Notes: generated from the letters alone by a model not told the origin. Numbered from the stretch's first letter, positions 7,119 to 15,431 are shown. The stretch: 22,682 bases of DNA from an uncultured Eubacteriales bacterium (GCA_934572535.1 CAKTLJ010000025.1:1-22682), one strand, 5' to 3'. Numbers and translations: made by a program.

Positions 7119-7883
7119 TCAGCCCTCGATGCCGAAGAAGCGCTTGCCGTTTTCCGTCGTGACCCGCTCCACCTCCTCGCGGGAGAGGCCCTTGATCTCC
7201 GCGATGGTCTCGGCCATGCGGTAGACGTAGCGGGAGTCGCACCGCTTTCCCCGGAAGGGGGTGGGGGCCATGTAGGGCGCGTCGGTCTCGACCATGATCC
7301 GCTCCAGGGGCACGGCGGCGATGACCTCCGGGGCCTTGCGGGCGTTCTTGAAGGTGATGGTCCCGGTGAAGGACAGGTGCCAGCCCAGCTTCACGAGGGT
7401 CTTCGCGTCCTCGGCGCTGCCGGAGTAGCAGTGGAAGACCCCCCGGACCTTGGGGAACTCCTTCACGATGGCCAGGCTGTCGGCGTGGGCCTCCCGGTCG
7501 TGGACGATGACGGGCAGGCCGCACCGCTCCGCCAGGGCCAGCTGGGCGCGGAAGACCTGCTTCTGGAGGTCGTGGGGGACTTCCTTCCAGTAGTAGTCCA
7601 GGCCGATCTCCCCGATGGCCTTGACCTTGGGGTGGGCGGCCAGGGCCTCCACCTGCGCGAGCCAGTCCTCGGGCAGGCCCAGCGCGTCCTCGGGGTGGAC
7701 CCCGGCGGCGGCGTAGAGGTAGGGGTACTGCTCGGCCAGCTCGATGCACCGGCGGGAGGACCAGAGGTCGTTGCCGGGGCAGAGGACCAGGCCGACGCCC
7801 TCGCCGGGCAGGGCGGCGAGGACCTCGTCCCGGTCCTCGTCGAAGGCGGAGGCGTAGTAGTGGGCGTGGGTGTCAAAGAGCAT
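7119..7883 (-). CDS. TatD family metal-dependent hydrolase
   Basis: A 254-residue TatD-family enzyme, a cytosolic metal-dependent deoxyribonuclease/phosphodiesterase with a TIM-barrel fold. The metal ligands are all present: H6 and H8 in DTHAHY, E92 in GEIGLDYYW, H128 in PVIVHDR, H151 in FHCYSG, and D201 in ETDAPYMAP. GVHPE (61-65) is also typical. Length is normal. Its start lies inside the end of the DUF1836 gene (11-bp overlap) behind GGAGGGAGG, so the two are probably translationally coupled. Family members act in DNA repair and quality control; a specific role here is not evident. Confidence 0.93.
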   Translation of the reverse strand: MLFDTHAHYYASAFDEDRDEVLAALPGEGVGLVLCPGNDLWSSRRCIELAEQYPYLYAAAGVHPEDALGLPEDWLAQVEALAAHPKVKAIGEIGLDYYWKEVPHDLQKQVFRAQLALAERCGLPVIVHDREAHADSLAIVKEFPKVRGVFHCYSGSAEDAKTLVKLGWHLSFTGTITFKNARKAPEVIAAVPLERIMVETDAPYMAPTPFRGKRCDSRYVYRMAETIAEIKGLSREEVERVTTENGKRFFGIEG

Positions 7884-8532
7884 GGGGCAGGCCTCCCTCC
7901 TCCTCGTCCTGGTCGGCGGGGTGGTAGCCCCGCTCGTCGCGGGCCTTCTCCAGCGAGAGCACCTGCTGGGTGTCGGCGTCCCGCAGGCGCAGGAGCTTGT
8001 CCGCCAGAATGCGGGAGAAGCCGGACATGAGGATGCTCTGGGTGATGAAGTGCTCGATGGCCCCCTCCTCGGCCTCCTTGGGCTGGTGGAGCAGGTCCTG
8101 GGCGGCGGCCCGGGTCTGCTCGATGTAGAAGAGGGAGATCTCCTGGAGGCGCTGGATATAGTTGGTGTAGAAGGCCTTGACCTCCTCCTCGGGGGCGCTG
8201 GCGGGCAGGAGCTGCTGGATGCCGTTGATGCTGGTGCCCTGCTTGAGGGTGAAGATCATGATGAGGTAGGCGATGTGGATGCGGTAGTATTTCCGCTTCT
8301 CCGGGGCGGGCATGACCTTCAGGCGGACGTAGTTGTTGATGGTGGTGGGCGTGACCGGCTTGTTCTTCTCCTCCACGGGGATGAAGTCCAGATACTGGCC
8401 CAGCAGGGCGATGACCTGGTCCATGTACAGGCCGATGTCGGGCAGCTCCTTCCAGGCGGGGAGCTTGTAGTTGATGAGGTAGTTCTCCCATCGCCGCAGC
8501 TTGTGGGCGACGAGTTCCTTGTCGTAGCTCAT
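7873..8532 (-). CDS. DUF1836 domain-containing putative regulator
   Basis: A 219-residue protein of the DUF1836 family. The N-terminal half contains a MerR-like helix-turn-helix segment, VTPTTINNYVRLKVMP (about 59-74), followed by a KRKYYRIHIAYLIMI region typical of the family. The C-terminal half is helical with an acidic tail (DQDEEEGG). It is a predicted DNA-binding regulator of unknown target. The Shine-Dalgarno is weak, and the start is chosen from family alignment and position. It overlaps tatD by 11 bp and is first in a two-gene operon with a good promoter at 8617-8645. Confidence 0.85.
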   Translation of the reverse strand: MSYDKELVAHKLRRWENYLINYKLPAWKELPDIGLYMDQVIALLGQYLDFIPVEEKNKPVTPTTINNYVRLKVMPAPEKRKYYRIHIAYLIMIFTLKQGTSINGIQQLLPASAPEEEVKAFYTNYIQRLQEISLFYIEQTRAAAQDLLHQPKEAEEGAIEHFITQSILMSGFSRILADKLLRLRDADTQQVLSLEKARDERGYHPADQDEEEGGLPHAL

Positions 8533-8616
8533 GGGCGCGCTCTCTTTCTCTGGGGAACGGCCCTCGTTCTGCTGTCAGATATTAGGTCGCTCCGTGGTTT
8601 CGTTGTAACGCTTCCT

Positions 8617-8645
8617 ATTTTATCACACTTTCCGGGTCGTCACAA
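8617..8645 (-). promoter_or_regulatory. sigma-A promoter of the DUF1836-tatD operon
   Basis: On the minus strand TTGTGA (8640-8645), exactly 17 bases, then TAAAAT (8617-8622), preceded by TG as an extended -10 (TGTGATAAAAT). It lies about 85 bases before the start at 8532. Confidence 0.75.
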
Positions 8646-8686
8646 CAGGAAAGGCGCGGATTTTTCCGTCTTTCTATAGTTGCATA

Positions 8687-9664
8687 TTATTTAGAAAGGG
8701 GATTCGGGCGATAGCCCTTCATGAGCGCGTCGTTTTCCATGACGAAGGGGCGGGTGGTCTCCTGGTCCCAGGCGGTGTCGTAGCGCGCCATCAGGTAGTC
8801 GCTCAGCGCCGTCCGGTCGGCCAGCTTCACCAGGCGGTACGGCTCCTGGAAGGCGACCTTTTCCACGAAGCAGAGCGTCCCGTCCTCCGCGGGCAGGAGC
8901 ACGCCGACGTGCCCGATGAACAGGGTGTTGTCCTCCTCGGAGAACTTGTCCTGGAAGACGACGGAGATGAGGCTGGCCTTGCTCTTCTGGAAGGTGACGC
9001 CGCGGGCCGCCCAGCCGTCCCGGAGGGCCTTGACCTGCGCCTTCGTCTCGGTGCTGTCGGCGGCCTCCACCGGCGCGAAGAGGGCGCAGAAGCTGGCGGT
9101 GCTCCCGCCGCAGAGCGCGCCGGGGTCGGCGGCGAGGGTCTCCAGGTCCAGGAAGAGGGCGTCCTCGCCCTGGGCCTCCGGCTGGTCGGCGTCCGCCGTG
9201 ATCGCCCCGCCGAAGAGGCCGAAGGCGGTGATGCGGCAGTTGTGCCCGACGAAGCTGCCGTTCGTGGCGGACCACATCTCCTGCATCTCATAGGGGTCGT
9301 ACTTCGTCTCGGTCGTGGCGGCGCGCTCGAAGCCGTCGGTCAGCCACGCGCGGCGGACGCTGCCGTTGAAGCGGTCCACCCGCGCCAGGAGGGCGGTGGT
9401 GCGGCGCGCCTCGATGTCCGCCGCAGCGAGCAGGTCGGAGAGCAGCGCGCGGGAGCCAAGGTCCGTCAGGTTGCTGTATTCCACCTGTTCCAGCGCGGGC
9501 GGCTCCTGCTGGGCGCACCCGGCCAGCAGGGCCAGGGCGCAGAGGAGCAGGGGTAGGATCGTTCGTTGCATATTGCGCACAAAAAGGCGCAGGGGCAGGC
9601 TCGTTCGTTGCTTGTTGCGCATAAAAAGGCGCAGGGGCAGGCTCGTTCGTTGCTTGTTGTGCAT
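8687..9664 (-). CDS. DUF4300 family lipoprotein with triplicated N-terminus
   Basis: A 325-residue predicted surface lipoprotein. Mature sequence from C50 (lipobox LLAGC) resembles DUF4300 proteins, including the block NTLFIGHVGVLLP followed by CFVEKVAFQEPYRLVKL. Function is unknown. The signal peptide is odd: 14-residue units MHNKQRTSLPLRLF, MRNKQRTSLPLRLF and VRNMQRTILPLLLC precede ALALLAGC, reflecting a 42-bp tandem repeat. The start at 9664 is chosen because only this copy has a ribosome site (AAAGGG, about 8 bases away); starts in copies two and three lack one. The gene is last of the envelope gene row and lies 83 bases after the previous one. Confidence 0.8.
   Translation of the reverse strand: MHNKQRTSLPLRLFMRNKQRTSLPLRLFVRNMQRTILPLLLCALALLAGCAQQEPPALEQVEYSNLTDLGSRALLSDLLAAADIEARRTTALLARVDRFNGSVRRAWLTDGFERAATTETKYDPYEMQEMWSATNGSFVGHNCRITAFGLFGGAITADADQPEAQGEDALFLDLETLAADPGALCGGSTASFCALFAPVEAADSTETKAQVKALRDGWAARGVTFQKSKASLISVVFQDKFSEEDNTLFIGHVGVLLPAEDGTLCFVEKVAFQEPYRLVKLADRTALSDYLMARYDTAWDQETTRPFVMENDALMKGYRPNPLSK
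9539..9664 (-). repeat. three tandem 42-bp units inside a signal peptide
   Basis: Units at 9623-9664, 9581-9622 and 9539-9580. The first two are almost identical and the third, next to the lipobox, has diverged. Each begins with an in-frame ATG or GTG. The 42-bp period keeps the reading frame. Confidence 0.9.
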
Positions 9665-9697
9665 AAAAAGTCCCTTTCTTGCGGATTGGGGCAAGCA

Positions 9698-9725
9698 AGC
9701 CGGTGGCCGAGGTGGGCCACCGGCT
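9698..9725 (-). terminator. hairpin after the second-last lipoprotein gene
   Basis: Stem AGCCGGTGGCC/GGCCACCGGCT with a 6-base loop, followed on the minus strand by TGCTTGC. The T run is poor, so it may be an attenuator or an RNA-stabilising hairpin between two lipoprotein genes rather than a full stop. Confidence 0.45.
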
Positions 9726-9747
9726 ATCGCGTTGCGGTTCGGGGCGG

Positions 9748-10929
9748 TCAGCCATACACCAGGGTCAGGGCCATGGAGGTGGCGTCCGCGTCAAAGAAGG
9801 GCGGGATCGCGCCGTTGCGCGCCGCCTGGAAGTACATATCCTCGCCGGAGGGGGAGACGAGGATGGGGAAGGCGGCGTTGACGTAGGTCGCGCCGGACAG
9901 CTCCAGGCGCAGGCAGTCGTCCTCCATGCGCCACGCGCCGGTGTAGGCCACGGTGTAGTCGGCCCAATCGGACGGCTGGTGATAGAGCGCCGCCGCCCCG
10001 GCATAGCCGCGACCGGCGCCGCCGTCGCGCAGCTCCAGCAGCCAGCTGCCGCAGCTCCAGCTCGTGGCGGCCAGGCCCACATCCGTGGGCGGCAGCCACC
10101 AGTCGTCTCCCATCTCTTCCCAGCCCGGCTCCCAGTCGGCCTCCCAGTCCGAATCCCAGTCCGAGGGGTAGTCCGGCCGAGCCGGGTCCCAGTCCATGGG
10201 GTCCTCCGCGCGCCAGTCCGAGGGGTAGTCCAGGCCGGTGACGCTGACGAGGATGGACAGGTCCAGCAGCATCGGCGCGCCGTCCGGGGCGGTGGGCACG
10301 GTGAGGCAGCAGTAGGGGTCCACCTGGGGCAGCCAGGTCACCTCCAGGCCCTCGTTCGTCACGAGGACGATCTCCACGTCCGACTCCGTGCTCCAGCCGT
10401 CCGTCCCGGCGAAGACCAGCACGGGCTGGGCGTTCTCCTCCTCCCGGTAGAGCACCTCGCTCCTCTCCGGGGCGATCCCGTTGCCGAGGGCCTTCCAGGT
10501 CAGGCGGTTGACGGCGAGGCTGGTCTTCTCGTCCCGGGGCACGACGCAGAAGAGGTCGCCGTAGCCCGGGCCGAGGATGTGCTCAGACGGGATGGACAGC
10601 AGGAAGGGCAGCTGCTTGACCAGGTCGGGGTTCTCCTCCCGCAGCCAGGCCGCCAGCGGCGTGCCGTCGCCGCGCTCCCGGAAGCCCAGGTAGGCCACCG
10701 CCCCGGCGAGCTGGTCGTCGGCCTTCATGCTCTTTCTCAGCCACGCGAGGGAGGCATCGCCGTCCTCCTCCTCTGGCTCTTCCGATGTGTCCCCAAAGAG
10801 CCGTTCCTTCACGCTGCTCGCCAGATCTCCCCAGGAGAAGAGGCTCGGCTTGTCGCAGGCGGACAGGCTCAGGACCAGGGCCAGGCACAGCAGTGCCGCC
10901 ATCCATCGGGATCGAATCAAGACTTTCAT
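9748..10929 (-). CDS. putative lipoprotein with Trp/Asp-rich segment
   Basis: A 393-residue predicted lipoprotein: signal peptide with lipobox LSLSAC, giving C25 as the lipid-modified residue. I do not recognise the family. An acidic stretch, EEPEEEDGD, follows the N-terminal helix region. A central segment (about residues 230-275) is rich in Trp, Asp and Tyr, with repeated DYPSDW and DW/EADW motifs, and is probably an exposed flexible or ligand-binding loop. The C-terminal part (about 285-393) looks like a beta-rich domain with GAWRMEDDCLRLEL and ends in ALTLVYG. The start at 10929 is chosen because AAGGAGGT lies 5 bases upstream; the ATG 18 bases earlier lacks a site. It follows the TPM gene by 26 bases, so it is likely cotranscribed. 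Confidence 0.75.
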   Translation of the reverse strand: MKVLIRSRWMAALLCLALVLSLSACDKPSLFSWGDLASSVKERLFGDTSEEPEEEDGDASLAWLRKSMKADDQLAGAVAYLGFRERGDGTPLAAWLREENPDLVKQLPFLLSIPSEHILGPGYGDLFCVVPRDEKTSLAVNRLTWKALGNGIAPERSEVLYREEENAQPVLVFAGTDGWSTESDVEIVLVTNEGLEVTWLPQVDPYCCLTVPTAPDGAPMLLDLSILVSVTGLDYPSDWRAEDPMDWDPARPDYPSDWDSDWEADWEPGWEEMGDDWWLPPTDVGLAATSWSCGSWLLELRDGGAGRGYAGAAALYHQPSDWADYTVAYTGAWRMEDDCLRLELSGATYVNAAFPILVSPSGEDMYFQAARNGAIPPFFDADATSMALTLVYG

Positions 10930-10955
10930 CGCAGACCTCCTTGTCATGTGGTCGG

Positions 10956-12236
10956 TCAGAACTTTCCGCTGCGGCCGCTGCCGCCGCCGCCGCTGTAGCT
11001 GCTGGTGCCGCTGCTGCCGCCGCTGTCGGAGTCCTTCCTGCGCGAAACGCGGGTCACGGTGGTGTGGGTGTAGCGGTCGTACTGCTTGGTCAGGCGCAGG
11101 CCGCCCGCGCCGACATAGGCGTCGGCCTCCGTCTTTTGGTGGACGCTCTTCATCGACGCCTTCATCCGGAAGCAGATGTAGCCCGCAACGCCGCAGGAGA
11201 GGAGCACGGAGAGCACGATCAGCAGGAACGGACTCTCCCGCACGGGCTTGCCGTCCGCCGCGCAGGTCAGGTACTCGTCGCAGCCGTCCAGGTAGTGGCT
11301 GATCCCGGCGTACCAGTCGTCGTTTTTCAGGTCCTCGAAGAAGAAGTCCTCCTCCAGGTGCTTCTGGCCGTATCGGTCAAAGGCATACTCCGCGTAGTCG
11401 CCATAGACGAACATGGCGTAATCCCGCTCGGCCATACTCAGCAGGATGATAATGCCGTCTCGCTGCGCGCCCACGCCGAGTCTGGCGGCGTGGTAGAGCA
11501 GGTAGGTCGTCCGATAGACGCCGTCCAGGCTTTGGCCTCTGTGCTGCTTGAAGTCATCGAGCAGGACGAAGTAGACGCCGCAGTCCTGCCGCTTCGTGAT
11601 GTCTGCGGCCCGGGCCTCCAGCTCCTTCCGCTGCTGCGCGGAGAGCAGGCCGCTCAGGTCGAAGATGTGGTCCATGCCGCTGCTGCCCAGCAGACTCTCC
11701 CGCATGGTCGTTCCGTCCGCCGCGCGGGTCAGATACTCGTCGCAGCCCTCCAGGTAGCGGCTGATCCCGGCGTACCAGTCGTGGTCCAGGAGGTCGTCGA
11801 GGAAGCGCGCCTTCAGGTCCTCCTGGTTGGTCCCGCCAAAGGCATAGTATGCGTACTCTCCGGAGACGATCAGGGCGTCGTCTCCCTCCTCCAGGCTCAG
11901 CAGGAAGAGGACCCCGTCCCGGTTCTCGCCCGCGCCAAGCCCGGCGGCGCGGTAGAGCTGCGTGGCCGTCCAAAAGGCGCTGTCCTCCTCGTCCTCGCTG
12001 TAGTCCGTGTAGTCGTCGAGCAGGACGAAGTAGACGCCGCAGTTCTGCCGCTTCGTGATCTCCGCGGCCTGGGCCTCCAGCTCCTCCACCTGCTGGTCGG
12101 AGAGCTCGCCGGTGAAGTCGAAGACGTAGTTCGTCTCGCCCGTGGTCAGCAGCGGCGCCTCCGCCGCCAGCGCGGGGACGGTCAGCGCCAGCGCCAACAG
12201 GAGCGCCAGCAGCAGGGATGTCAGCTTTCGTTTCAT
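10956..12236 (-). CDS. membrane protein with two tandem TPM domains
   Basis: A 426-residue exported membrane protein. A signal peptide (1-25, ending PALAA) is followed by two TPM domains (about 37-172 and 191-325), each with FDFTG/FDLSG, L-S-QQ-ELEA and CGVYFVLLDD blocks. One transmembrane helix (about 335-357) and a Gly/Ser-rich tail ending GRSGKF complete it; such tails are usual in TPM proteins. YdjH of B. subtilis is a TPM protein working with zinc-ribbon YdjG at stressed membranes, and the gene just upstream here encodes a zinc-ribbon membrane protein 13 bases away. The start at 12236 is preferred over 12242 because GGAGG is then 8 bases away rather than 2. The two TPM domains arose by recent internal duplication. 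Confidence 0.85.
   Translation of the reverse strand: MKRKLTSLLLALLLALALTVPALAAEAPLLTTGETNYVFDFTGELSDQQVEELEAQAAEITKRQNCGVYFVLLDDYTDYSEDEEDSAFWTATQLYRAAGLGAGENRDGVLFLLSLEEGDDALIVSGEYAYYAFGGTNQEDLKARFLDDLLDHDWYAGISRYLEGCDEYLTRAADGTTMRESLLGSSGMDHIFDLSGLLSAQQRKELEARAADITKRQDCGVYFVLLDDFKQHRGQSLDGVYRTTYLLYHAARLGVGAQRDGIIILLSMAERDYAMFVYGDYAEYAFDRYGQKHLEEDFFFEDLKNDDWYAGISHYLDGCDEYLTCAADGKPVRESPFLLIVLSVLLSCGVAGYICFRMKASMKSVHQKTEADAYVGAGGLRLTKQYDRYTHTTVTRVSRRKDSDSGGSSGTSSYSGGGGSGRSGKF
11251..12165 (-). repeat. internal gene duplication of about 460 bp
   Basis: The halves of the TPM gene align at an offset of 459-462 bases. For example, CAGGACGAAG followed by nearly identical sequence occurs at 11562 and 12021, and CCGTCCGCCGCGC near 11251 recurs near 11713. 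The DNA similarity is still obvious to the eye, so the copies are young or homogenised. Exact edges are approximate. Confidence 0.75.
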
Positions 12237-12249
12237 CTCCATCCCCTCC

Positions 12250-13374
12250 TTATCGCACGATCAGCACGGACACGACCGAGCCAAGGATCGAGAGCGGCGC
12301 GGCGATGGCGGCAAACATGGCAAAGAACTTGGCCCGGCTCACGGGCAGGTCGCCCACCAGCTTGCCCGTCTGGCCGTTCATGGCGAAGAGGAAGTCCTTC
12401 CCCCGCCACTTGGTATTCAGCATCCACACGGGCATCAGGGCGTAGTGGACCTTGCCGCGCGTCAGGTTCGCCTTGCCGTCCCGGCGCTCGCAGGTCTCGT
12501 AGCCCCGCACGGTGCGCCGCAGCGCCGCGTAGAAGGAGCCCTCGCAGCGCAGGTCCGCCCGCTCCCGGCTCTCCTCCACGCTCACGTCGTACTTGTCGGC
12601 CAGATAGCCGGGCAGATAGGCCGTGGAGAAGGGCTTGAGCGTTTTGTAGTTGTACGGCTCGATGGAGTCCATGTGGTCGTCCGGCATCTTGCGGGAGGCG
12701 TCCACCGGGATCTTTTCAAAGTTGATGGACCCGGCGCGGTAGACCTGGTAGTGCTTCGTCTCCGTGACCTCCTCGTCGCTGGTCTCATAGGTGCGGGAGC
12801 GGGTCGCCTCGTAGTAGGCCTCGCCGTCCGCCGCGCCGTCAAACATCCAGAAGGGGACGTAAACGCCCCGGATCTCCTGCACGTGGTTTTCCTCGGTAAA
12901 GCTGCTTGGCAGGAAGATCTTGTGCTCGTAGTGCTTCTTCAGCCCGGCGATGGCCTCCTCCTTGCTGACCTTGAAGGGGATGATGAAGTCCGGCCTCAGG
13001 CCTCCGGCGAACTGCCCCGGCACCACCGTGGGGTTGCCGCAGTAGGGGCAGGCGGTCGCCGCCGTGGTCGCCTCGCAGAGCAGCTGCGCGCCGCAGCTGG
13101 GGCAGTTGTAGGCGCGCAGCTTCTCCGCCTCCTCGCCCCAGTCTTCGCTGAGGTCGGAGGTGTCCCAGGTCTCGCCGCCCGTGGGCGCGGCCTTCTCTTC
13201 GGCGGCCTGCTGCGCCGCAGCGGCCTGCTCCTCCTTGGGCGCGTAAAGCGCTTCGATCTCCGCCACGGCGTAGCTGGAGCCGCAGTAGTCGCACTCGAGC
13301 TTTCCGGACGCGCCCACGAAATGCAGCGGGCCGGTGCATCTCGGGCATTGATAGTTGGTCACCTGTTCAGGCAT
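12250..13374 (-). CDS. double zinc-ribbon membrane protein (YdjG-like)
   Basis: A 374-residue protein. Two zinc ribbons are visible: C10, C13, C28, C31 and C91, C94, C109, C112, joined by an Ala/Glu/Gln-rich linker (about 47-65). A conserved central domain follows with IIPFKVSKEEAI, VYVPFWMFD and YLPGYLADKYDV, then YALMPVWMLNTKWRGKDFLFAMNGQTGKLVGDLP, a pattern typical of TFIIB-type zinc-ribbon proteins in Bacillota. A hydrophobic C-terminal segment (about 347-373) should anchor it to the membrane. YdjG of B. subtilis, a partner of a TPM protein, is the closest known analogue by architecture. A ribosome site AGGAAGAG precedes the ATG. It lies 13 bases before the TPM gene. Confidence 0.85.
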   Translation of the reverse strand: MPEQVTNYQCPRCTGPLHFVGASGKLECDYCGSSYAVAEIEALYAPKEEQAAAAQQAAEEKAAPTGGETWDTSDLSEDWGEEAEKLRAYNCPSCGAQLLCEATTAATACPYCGNPTVVPGQFAGGLRPDFIIPFKVSKEEAIAGLKKHYEHKIFLPSSFTEENHVQEIRGVYVPFWMFDGAADGEAYYEATRSRTYETSDEEVTETKHYQVYRAGSINFEKIPVDASRKMPDDHMDSIEPYNYKTLKPFSTAYLPGYLADKYDVSVEESRERADLRCEGSFYAALRRTVRGYETCERRDGKANLTRGKVHYALMPVWMLNTKWRGKDFLFAMNGQTGKLVGDLPVSRAKFFAMFAAIAAPLSILGSVVSVLIVR

Positions 13375-13463
13375 AGGATCTCTTCCTTTTCTTTCTTGGA
13401 TTCTCGGGGTTCTCAGGCGCAGACGCCCCGGCCCGCTGGGGGCCGGGGGCTGTGGTCATCGCG

Positions 13464-15431
13464 TCAGGGGTGGGTGCGGGTCCAGGTCTCGCTGCCGCCG
13501 GTCTTGGTGTAGTCGTGGCCGTTGGCGGCCTCCATGACGTACCAGTAGGCCCAGTGGCCCTCGGTCATGTCGCGGAAGTGATTCAGCTCGCTCAGGTGGG
13601 CGCGGATGTAGCTCTGGTCCGCGCTGCGCTCCAGCAGGCGGCAGGTGACCGCCGCGACCTCGGTGCGGATGATGGGGTTCTCGGGGCGGAAGCTGCCGTC
13701 GGCGTAGCCGTTGACCCAGCCGCGGGTGGCCGCGAAGTTCACGTACTTGGCCGCCCAGTGGGTGCCGGGCACGTCGGTGAAGCTCTTGGTGCCTGCGGTC
13801 AGCTTCTCGAAGCGGCTGGCGATGGCGGCGAACTGGGCGCGGGTGACCGGCTCATCGGGCCGGAAGCTGCCGTCCTGGAAGCCCGTCACGATGCCGAACT
13901 GCTGCATGTAGCCGATGTAGTTGGCGGCCCAGTGCTTGCCCGGCACGTCGGTGAAGGTGTTGGGATAGCTCTTGTCCGGCTGGAGCTTCTCGGTCAGCAG
14001 GCGGGCGAACATGGTGGTCACCTCGGCGCGGGTCATGTTGCGCTCCGGGCCGAAGGTCCCGCCGGGGTAGCCCACGAGGAAGGCGAAGTGGTCGTCCCGG
14101 TTCAGGGCGGTCGCCTTGCGGTTGACGAAGGTGACGGGGGAATAGGCCTTCTGGCCCATGGTGACGCTGCCGTCGCTGACGGTGAGGACATAGGCCTCGT
14201 CAGAGGCCACATAGCCCGCAGGCGCGGCCTTTTCCATCAGGGTGTAGGTCCCGTCGCTGACCTTGTTGAAGCGGATGACGCCGTCGGTGCCGGAGGTGGT
14301 CTGGTAGACCTCCTTGCCCCGGCTGTCCTTGAGCACGAAGGTCGCCCCGCCCAGGGCCTTGCCCAGGGCGTCGGTCTTTCTCGCCGTGATGGTCACAACG
14401 TCGCTGTTGGCGGTGTAGGTGTTGGTGAAGGCCATCTGCTTGACGGGCGTTTCGGCGTCCACATAGTGGTCTCCCTGCTTCTCCGCCGGGTAGATCTCAA
14501 AGGTCCGCTCACCGCCCTCCCAGTTGGGCACGATCCGATAGGTCGCGTCGGAGTAGGTCCAGTTGGCCGCGCCGGTCTGCTTCTCGCGGACCATAAAGCC
14601 CTCGCAGACGATGTCCTCGACCGTCTTCGTCGGGCCGGAGAGGACCAGCTTGCCGTCGTAGCTGCCCGCGCCCTTGGTCTGGACCGTGGCGGTGCAGTAG
14701 TCGTTGGCGACGGCGTTCATGGCGCCGTAGCCCACGTCAAAGAGCTCCAGGGAGAAGCTCTGCTTGCCGGGGGCGGCGGTGCCGCCCTGCTGCACGGTCT
14801 TGGTGAAGGGGAAGGTGTAGCTGGTGTAGTCGTAGGTGTTGATGAATTTCGCGCTGCGGTAATACACGTCGTTTCCGGGCATATGGATATCGAGCCGCAT
14901 GTAGTCTTCTTTGATGTCGTACCAGAAGGTCAGCGCGTATTCCTCTTTGGAATAGGTCCAGCCGGGCTTGCCGTCGTTCTTTTCGGACAGCAGGAAGGTC
15001 TTGCTGTACCAGCGGATCTCATTCGTTCCGGAGCGGGGAATGGCTTTCCAGTGATGGTCGGCAAAATCGGAGGCCGGGGGCTTCAGGTAAACGGTTTTCG
15101 TAAACTCACCGGCCCCGCTGGTGGAGAGCGTCAAGTCGCCCTTCAGGGTGATGCCGTAGTAGCTGAGGGGGTGCTTCTCGCCCTCGGCGGTATCCTCCAA
15201 TACAAAGGAGAAGGTCTCCGCAGGAGGGGCTTCCGGGCCCTTTTGCTCGACGTTCTTCTGGAGCACAAGCGCCTTGCCAATAGAATCATACTCGTTTTCT
15301 TGGTTGGGATTGCCTGGCAGCTTCCCTGTTTCGGGGTCCACTGCCAGCGCTGCGGTGGGGAGCAGGCCCAGCAGCAGCACGAGGCTGAGCAGCAGGCCCA
15401 AAAGGGTTCGACTGGATCGTTGGTTACGCAT
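13464..15431 (-). CDS. SLH-anchored surface protein with pilin-like domains
   Basis: A 655-residue secreted protein. Signal peptide 1-30 (ending TAALA). Two segments (about 55-200 and 205-340) resemble the pilin isopeptide-linkage (FctA) domain: they contain TFSFVLED and SFSLELFD and end FINTY and FTNTY. A SpaA/CnaB-like domain (about 345-437) follows, with GATFVLKDSRG and GTYTLMEKAAPAGY. Three SLH domains (about 443-490, 491-545, 550-600) fix the protein to wall polymers, and no LPXTG sorting motif is seen. The ATG at 15431 is chosen for its signal peptide and a preceding AAAGGAGATGGAAGG. It reads leftward from the promoter at 15596-15624 and is 89 bases ahead of the zinc-ribbon gene. It is probably an adhesin or structural surface protein. 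Confidence 0.85.
   Translation of the reverse strand: MRNQRSSRTLLGLLLSLVLLLGLLPTAALAVDPETGKLPGNPNQENEYDSIGKALVLQKNVEQKGPEAPPAETFSFVLEDTAEGEKHPLSYYGITLKGDLTLSTSGAGEFTKTVYLKPPASDFADHHWKAIPRSGTNEIRWYSKTFLLSEKNDGKPGWTYSKEEYALTFWYDIKEDYMRLDIHMPGNDVYYRSAKFINTYDYTSYTFPFTKTVQQGGTAAPGKQSFSLELFDVGYGAMNAVANDYCTATVQTKGAGSYDGKLVLSGPTKTVEDIVCEGFMVREKQTGAANWTYSDATYRIVPNWEGGERTFEIYPAEKQGDHYVDAETPVKQMAFTNTYTANSDVVTITARKTDALGKALGGATFVLKDSRGKEVYQTTSGTDGVIRFNKVSDGTYTLMEKAAPAGYVASDEAYVLTVSDGSVTMGQKAYSPVTFVNRKATALNRDDHFAFLVGYPGGTFGPERNMTRAEVTTMFARLLTEKLQPDKSYPNTFTDVPGKHWAANYIGYMQQFGIVTGFQDGSFRPDEPVTRAQFAAIASRFEKLTAGTKSFTDVPGTHWAAKYVNFAATRGWVNGYADGSFRPENPIIRTEVAAVTCRLLERSADQSYIRAHLSELNHFRDMTEGHWAYWYVMEAANGHDYTKTGGSETWTRTHP

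Noticed and set aside
13426..13448. Terminator between the SLH/pilin and zinc-ribbon genes
   Set aside because: A 9-bp GC hairpin (CCCCGGCCC/GGGCCGGGG) is present but no T run follows on the minus strand, so termination there is not supported.
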